Source: UBA9732 sp045116915
GTDB taxonomy: Bacteria > Spirochaetota > Spirochaetia > Sphaerochaetales > Sphaerochaetaceae
Length of the DNA stretch: 9,620 nucleotides
Assembly: GCA_045116915.1 (NCBI GenBank)
Contig: JBGUMQ010000053.1
Coordinates: 1-9,620 of the forward strand
Direction of reading: 5' to 3'
Every line of letters starts with the position of its first letter. The first letter of the stretch is position 1. The notes under the pieces were generated by a model, which did no database searches, was not told where the DNA came from, and worked only from the letters and a program-made list of their open reading frames with translations. Shown piece by piece: positions 6,078 to 9,620 of this stretch. The position numbers were made by a program, and so were the translations under genes.

Positions 6078-7865
6078 TCATCTCCTGCGTGTCCTGATGT
6101 CATCGGTGACCTTGGCCACGAAATCGGAAAGGGACATGGAAACGGTCTCTCCGGTGTCGCGGTTGCGGACGCTGACGGATCCCTCCTCCTCTTCCTTGGC
6201 TCCGATGATGAGCATGTAGGGAGCCCTGTCGACCTGCTGGGCCTCACGGATCTTGTATCCGACCTTCTCGTTGCGGTCGTCGAGCACCACGCGGACATCG
6301 GCGTCCGAAAGGGCCTCGTAGACCTTGCGGGCGTATTCGTTGTTCTTCTCGCTGACCGGAAGGACCTTGACCTGAAGCGGGGCGAGCCATACGGGGAACT
6401 TGCCCTTGGTCTCCTCGATGATGTAAGCCATGAACCTGTCCAGCGATCCGAGGATCGCCCTGTGGATGACGACAGGTGTGCGCTCGGCGTTGTCGGCATC
6501 GATGTACTTGAGGTTGAACTTCATCGGCAGGCAGAAATCCAGCTGGCAGGTGGAGAGCGTGTACTCCACGCCGACCGCCGGCTTGACGTTGACATCGAGC
6601 TTGGGCCCGTAGAACGCGGCCTCTCCGATCTCCTCGGTGAAGTCGATCTTCAGATCCTGCAGGACCGTGCGCAGGGCCGTCTCGGCGGTCTCCCACATCT
6701 GGTCGTCCTGATAGTACTTCTCGGTGTCCGCAGGATCGCGCAGCGAGAGCACGCAGCGGTAGTCGGTGATGCCGAAGTCCTTGTATGTCTCGGAGATGAG
6801 ACCGACGACCTGCTTGACCTCCTGCTCGATCTGCTCGGGCGTGACGAAGATGTGCGAGTCGTTCTGGCAGAAGTGGCGGCCTCTTTCGATTCCCTTGAGA
6901 GTTCCGCTGGACTCGAACCTGAAGTCGTGCGCGATCTCGGCAAGACGGATGGGCAGCTCCCTGTAGCTGTGCGGCTTCGATGAATAGATCATCATGTGGT
7001 GCGGGCAGTTCATGGGCCTGAGCACGAAGCTTTCGCCTTCGACCTCCATCGGCGGGAACATGTTCTTGCGGTAATGTGCCCAGTGGCCTGATGTGACGTA
7101 GAGGTTCACCGATCCGACGCACGGTGTCATGACATGCTGGTAGCCGAGCTTGCGCTCCTTGTCCTTGATGTAGTTCTCCAGCTCCTGCCACACGGTGTAT
7201 CCGTTGGGAAGGAACATGGGCAGACCCTTTCCGACAAGGTCGTCCGTCATGAAGAGCGACATCTCGCGTCCGATCTTGCGGTGGTCGCGGGCCTTGGCCT
7301 CCTCGAGCTCCTTCTCGTACTGCTCGAGTTCGGCCTGGCTCTGGAAGGCAACGCCGTTGATGCGTGTGAGCATCTTGTTCTTCGAATCGTTCTTCCAGTA
7401 TGCTCCGCCCTGGCCTGTGATCTTGAAGGCCTTCAGGGCATTGGTGTATGTGACGTGCGGGCCGGTGCACATGTCGATATAGTCGCCCTGCTGGTAGAAG
7501 CTGATGACGGCATCCTCGGGCAGGTCGCCGATATGCTCTTCCTTGTACTTGGCCTTCCTGTCGTGCATGAGCTTGACGGCCTCATCCCTGGGAAGGATGA
7601 ACGGCCTGACGGGAAGATGCTCCTTTGTGATCTTCTTCATCTCCGCCTCGATGGCACGCAGGTCATCGTCGGTGAGTTTCCTGTCTCCGAGATCGACATC
7701 GTAGTAGAATCCTCTCTCGGTCGCGGGGCCGTAGGCGAAGTCGGCTTCCGGGTACAGTCTCTGGATGGCCTGGGCCATCAGATGTGCCGTCGAGTGACGG
7801 ATCACATGGTCCATCTCCTCTGCCGGGCATTCCGAAACTGTTCCGTCTTTATAAATAATCTTCAT
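6078..7865 (-). CDS. thrS: Threonyl-tRNA synthetase lacking the TGS domain
   Basis: It charges tRNA-Thr with threonine in the cytoplasm. The protein is 595 residues against about 640 in E. coli. After a short lead it goes straight into the editing domain, whose HSTAH (24-28) and CTGPH (133-137) carry the His, His, Cys and His used to clear Ser-tRNA-Thr. The class II core follows. The zinc ligands that select threonine are Cys287 (RPMNCPHH), His338 (NDSHIF) and His468 (VIHRAILGS). Motif 2 lies around FRFESSGTLKGIERGRHF (315-332), and the anticodon-binding domain covers about 495-595 (PVWLAPLQVKVLPV onward). The N-terminal TGS domain is absent. Motif 2 differs from the common SG.L.GL.RVRGFTQDDAHIF form. 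The ATG at 7865 is preceded by AGGAG with a 7-nt spacer. It has its own promoter and terminator. The leader is too short for a T-box. Confidence 0.96.
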   Translation of the reverse strand: MKIIYKDGTVSECPAEEMDHVIRHSTAHLMAQAIQRLYPEADFAYGPATERGFYYDVDLGDRKLTDDDLRAIEAEMKKITKEHLPVRPFILPRDEAVKLMHDRKAKYKEEHIGDLPEDAVISFYQQGDYIDMCTGPHVTYTNALKAFKITGQGGAYWKNDSKNKMLTRINGVAFQSQAELEQYEKELEEAKARDHRKIGREMSLFMTDDLVGKGLPMFLPNGYTVWQELENYIKDKERKLGYQHVMTPCVGSVNLYVTSGHWAHYRKNMFPPMEVEGESFVLRPMNCPHHMMIYSSKPHSYRELPIRLAEIAHDFRFESSGTLKGIERGRHFCQNDSHIFVTPEQIEQEVKQVVGLISETYKDFGITDYRCVLSLRDPADTEKYYQDDQMWETAETALRTVLQDLKIDFTEEIGEAAFYGPKLDVNVKPAVGVEYTLSTCQLDFCLPMKFNLKYIDADNAERTPVVIHRAILGSLDRFMAYIIEETKGKFPVWLAPLQVKVLPVSEKNNEYARKVYEALSDADVRVVLDDRNEKVGYKIREAQQVDRAPYMLIIGAKEEEEGSVSVRNRDTGETVSMSLSDFVAKVTDDIRTRRR

Positions 7866-7885
7866 GGGTTGTCTCCTGATGGCAC

Positions 7886-7914
7886 ATTATATAGATATAC
7901 TTGAAAAACTTAAA
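7886..7914 (-). promoter_or_regulatory. Promoter of thrS
   Basis: On the minus strand a perfect -10, TATAAT (7891-7886), follows TTTAAG (7914-7909) by 17 nt. The predicted start is near 7879, so the leader is about 15 nt and contains the AGGAG ribosome binding site. There is no room for a T-box or an operator-type leader structure. Confidence 0.65.
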
Positions 7915-7933
7915 GTCTGTCCTCCCGGACATC

Positions 7934-9355
7934 TCACATCAGCTTCTCCACGAATGTCCTGAACACATCCAGAAGCATCCGCGACTCCTCCGCCGACGCT
8001 GATTCAGCCATGATCCTGAGAACGGGCTCGGTACCGGAGAAACGGCAGATGACATAGCTGTCATCGTCGAAGAATACCTTGCATCCGTCCATATAGCTGA
8101 TTTTCATTATCTTCTTCTCGAAAACAGGCAACTGTTTCTCTTCCATGAGGACCTTGGATATGCGGACCTTGTCCTCGGCACTGAAATGCAGGGCGCAGTC
8201 GAGGAACACGGACTTGCCCCAGTTGCGGGCGATCAGGGATGAGATATCCTGCACCGTCATGTCGGTGACGGCCAGCATCTCCACGAACAGCGATACGGCG
8301 TAGATGGCATCCTTTCCGTTGATGTGTCCGCGCACGGTCAATCCTCCGGACGACTCTCCGCCCAGGACGGCGTTGTACTTGTCGATGGCCGCGGACACCC
8401 ACTTGAATCCGACGGGGACCTCGATGCACTGTTCTCCGAACGACTTGGCCATCCTGTCCAGGATGAACGTGGTGGATATGTTCCTGACCACCGGTCCCTT
8501 CCAGCCTTTCTTCTCATGGAGATACCAGTACAGCATGACGATTATCTCGTTCATGCTCACGTAGCGTCCTGTGCTGTCTATGATCCCCAGCCTGTCCCCA
8601 TCGCCGTCGAAGGCTATTCCGAAATCGTAGCCGCCCCTCACGACCTTGTCCGCCAGGGGCCTCAGGGTCTCCTCGCTGGGTGCGGGATAGCCGCCGTCGA
8701 AGTATGCGTCCTTGTCGCTGTTTATGATATCCAGCGTGCATCTGCATGTGTTGAGGATGACCTCGAGCGGATATGTGCCGGACCCGTGCATGGGATCGAA
8801 CAGGACGCGCAGTCCCTTGCTTCTGATGGCGTCCTTGTCCAGCACAGCAAGTATGTCGTCTATGAAGTCGTTGAACGGGTTCTTGATGAACTGAACCCTG
8901 CCGCTCGCGACCGCCTCATCGAAGTCGATGCGTCTGATCCCGGACTGGCGCGCGATGTACTGTTCTATCCTGTCTGTGACCTCAACAGGGGCGTCTCGAC
9001 CTTCCTCCACGATGACCTTGAGTCCGTCATACTCGGGAGGGTTGTGGCTTGCCGTAACCTCTATGCCGCAATGTAGCTCGCGTTTCTGCACAGTGTGCAT
9101 GATGAGCGGGGAAGGTGCCGAACGCTTCATCATGAGGACATCGAGGCCGTTCGCCGCGAAGACCTCGGCAAGCCATCTGGCTCCGGGCTCGGAGAGGAAT
9201 CTCCTGTCGTAGCCGATCATGACGGGCTTGTCCGTCAGCTTGTCCTCCATGAGGATCTCCGAGATGGCCTGTGCCACCCTGTTCACGTTCTCCCTGATGA
9301 AATCATCGCCTATGATGGCTCTCCAGCCGCCTGTTCCGAAACGGATATCACTCAT
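7934..9355 (-). CDS. Alpha-D-phosphohexomutase, probably phosphoglucomutase
   Basis: It moves phosphate between the 1 and 6 positions of a hexose phosphate through a phosphoserine intermediate, linking glucose-1-phosphate (glycogen, nucleotide sugars) to glycolysis. The 473-residue protein shows the four signature loops of the family in order. The active-site Ser103 is in TASHNPPEYDG (101-111). The metal loop is DGDGDRLG (250-257). The sugar-binding loop is GGESSGG (332-338), followed by RGHINGKDAI. The phosphate-binding loop is RFSGTEP (438-444). The N-terminus is FGTGGWRAIIGDDF (6-19). A GGESSGG loop resembles phosphoglucomutases more than GlmM (GGEQSGH) or typical phosphomannomutases, but bifunctional PGM/PMM activity is possible. 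The start at 9355 is chosen for a strong GGAGGAGGAG 7 nt upstream. An ATG further upstream at 9406 would add 17 residues outside the fold. The gene ends 68 bp before thrS, which has its own promoter. Confidence 0.92.
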   Translation of the reverse strand: MSDIRFGTGGWRAIIGDDFIRENVNRVAQAISEILMEDKLTDKPVMIGYDRRFLSEPGARWLAEVFAANGLDVLMMKRSAPSPLIMHTVQKRELHCGIEVTASHNPPEYDGLKVIVEEGRDAPVEVTDRIEQYIARQSGIRRIDFDEAVASGRVQFIKNPFNDFIDDILAVLDKDAIRSKGLRVLFDPMHGSGTYPLEVILNTCRCTLDIINSDKDAYFDGGYPAPSEETLRPLADKVVRGGYDFGIAFDGDGDRLGIIDSTGRYVSMNEIIVMLYWYLHEKKGWKGPVVRNISTTFILDRMAKSFGEQCIEVPVGFKWVSAAIDKYNAVLGGESSGGLTVRGHINGKDAIYAVSLFVEMLAVTDMTVQDISSLIARNWGKSVFLDCALHFSAEDKVRISKVLMEEKQLPVFEKKIMKISYMDGCKVFFDDDSYVICRFSGTEPVLRIMAESASAEESRMLLDVFRTFVEKLM

Positions 9356-9374
9356 GGGTGCACTCCTCCTCCCC

Positions 9375-9402
9375 ATAATACTGCCACTTTGCCCCGTTTC
9401 AA
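9375..9402 (-). promoter_or_regulatory. Candidate promoter of the phosphohexomutase gene
   Basis: On the minus strand TTGAAA (9402-9397) and TATTAT (9380-9375) are 16 nt apart. Only 19 nt lie between the -10 and the ATG at 9355, so the 5' leader would be about 12 nt and start at the edge of the Shine-Dalgarno. Confidence 0.5.
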
Positions 9403-9425
9403 TCAACTCCGCCGTACATCATGAG

Positions 9426-9536
9426 TTTTATATGCAAATATCCGCTGACAGACCGCAATCGAGAACGAGGCGGCATACCTATCTGGTAGACGCCGAGTCG
9501 AGATGCGGTATGTCAGATGGAGATTTGCATATAAAA
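9426..9536. repeat. Long imperfect inverted repeat (about 111 nt) between 5S rRNA and the mutase
   Basis: The outer arms TTTTATATGCAAAT (9426-9439) and ATTTGCATATAAAA (9523-9536) are a perfect 14-bp inverted repeat. Moving inward the arms keep pairing in blocks: TCC, CTGACA, ACCGCA, TCGA, GGCG and TACC. Small bulges separate them, and a 5-nt loop (TATCT, 9480-9484) closes the structure. In total about 41 bp can pair. It starts about 4 nt past the 5S 3' end. Neither end is followed by a canonical T tract in the right orientation, so it is not a plain intrinsic terminator. It could be a miniature inverted-repeat element, an rRNA transcript processing stem or a structured RNA. I found no obvious target-site duplication beyond a possible TA. 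Confidence 0.7.
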
Positions 9537-9540
9537 AAGA

Positions 9541-9620
9541 CCTGGCGGCTACCTACTCTCCCGCATTGCTGCAGTACCATCGGCGTGAGAGCGCTTGACT
9601 TCCGTGTTCGGGATGGGAAC
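9541..9620 (-). rRNA. rrf: 5S ribosomal RNA, 3' part (5' end beyond window)
   Basis: Read on the minus strand, this opens with CCCATCCCGAACACGGAAG followed by TCAAGC, the conserved loop C region of bacterial 5S rRNA. It continues with CGCCGATGGTACTGC and ends with GAGAGTAGGTAGCCGCCAGG. About 80 of the usual 115 or so nucleotides are present. A run of six T follows directly after the 3' end on the transcribed strand. The orientation implies that 23S and 16S genes, if linked, lie to the right and are transcribed towards the mutase. The exact 3' end is uncertain by a few bases. Confidence 0.93.

Noticed and set aside
6244..7470. 408-codon open frame on the minus strand inside thrS, in another frame
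   Set aside because: It is fully contained in thrS. Its Arg/Pro/His-rich, low-complexity translation is typical of a shadow frame in GC-rich DNA, and it shows no family motif.
7918..7931. Small hairpin TGTCC-TCCC-GGACA after the phosphohexomutase gene as a terminator
   Set aside because: The stem is only 5 bp and the T-rich stretch begins several bases away and is interrupted. It overlaps the region just upstream of the thrS promoter. Too weak to call.
9468..9495. tRNA-Leu-like D-arm string (GGCGG ... TGGTAGACGC) on the plus strand
   Set aside because: The segment resembles the start of tRNA-Leu, but no anticodon arm, T loop (GTTCGA) or acceptor pairing follows. The bases are better explained as the tip of the long inverted repeat.
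1..9620. CRISPR array, insertion sequence, phage or defence system
   Set aside because: No direct repeats with spacers, no transposase or integrase, and no recognisable defence or phage protein are seen. Every long stretch is explained by housekeeping or regulatory features.

Overview
The window comes from a bacterium with a fairly GC-rich genome. The bacterial label rests on the 3' part of a bacterial-type 5S rRNA at the right edge, sigma-70-like promoters, strong Shine-Dalgarno sites, LacI-type operators and a bacterial threonyl-tRNA synthetase. That synthetase lacks the N-terminal TGS domain, a form I recall from spirochaetes and mollicutes. A spirochaete-like host is possible, but I cannot settle the phylum from this sequence.

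Layout. At the left (1-2038, minus strand) lies a two-gene glycolytic operon, gap then pgk. Both proteins look like the archaeal versions of these enzymes, and pgk runs off the left edge. A 200-bp divergent regulatory region (2039-2238) separates it from a plus-strand inositol 2-dehydrogenase gene (2239-3249). This region carries two near-identical LacI/CcpA-type operator palindromes and a good promoter for iolG. After an intrinsic terminator comes a plus-strand gene with its own promoter (3396-4571). It encodes an unusual fusion of a STAS domain to an aminoglycoside-phosphotransferase-like kinase. It meets tail to tail, 6 bp apart, a minus-strand MATE transporter gene (4578-5969), which may be read from a leaderless mRNA. 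Next on the minus strand are thrS (6078-7865), with its own promoter and terminator, and an alpha-D-phosphohexomutase gene, probably phosphoglucomutase (7934-9355). The right edge holds the 3' end of a 5S rRNA gene on the minus strand, so an rRNA operon probably lies to the right. Between it and the mutase is a 111-nt long imperfect inverted repeat.

How the genes relate. The mutase, GAPDH and PGK belong to central sugar metabolism. IolG feeds inositol-type cyclitols into catabolism. The shared operator region suggests that one sugar-responsive LacI-family regulator controls both the lower-glycolysis pair and iolG. The STAS-kinase, MATE, thrS and mutase genes look like independent units. The observations most worth a second look are the archaeal-type gap-pgk pair in a bacterial genome, the paired operators, the STAS-kinase fusion and the long hairpin next to the rRNA operon. 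I see no CRISPR array, insertion sequence, phage gene or clear defence system. Every gene-free stretch is shorter than 300 bp.
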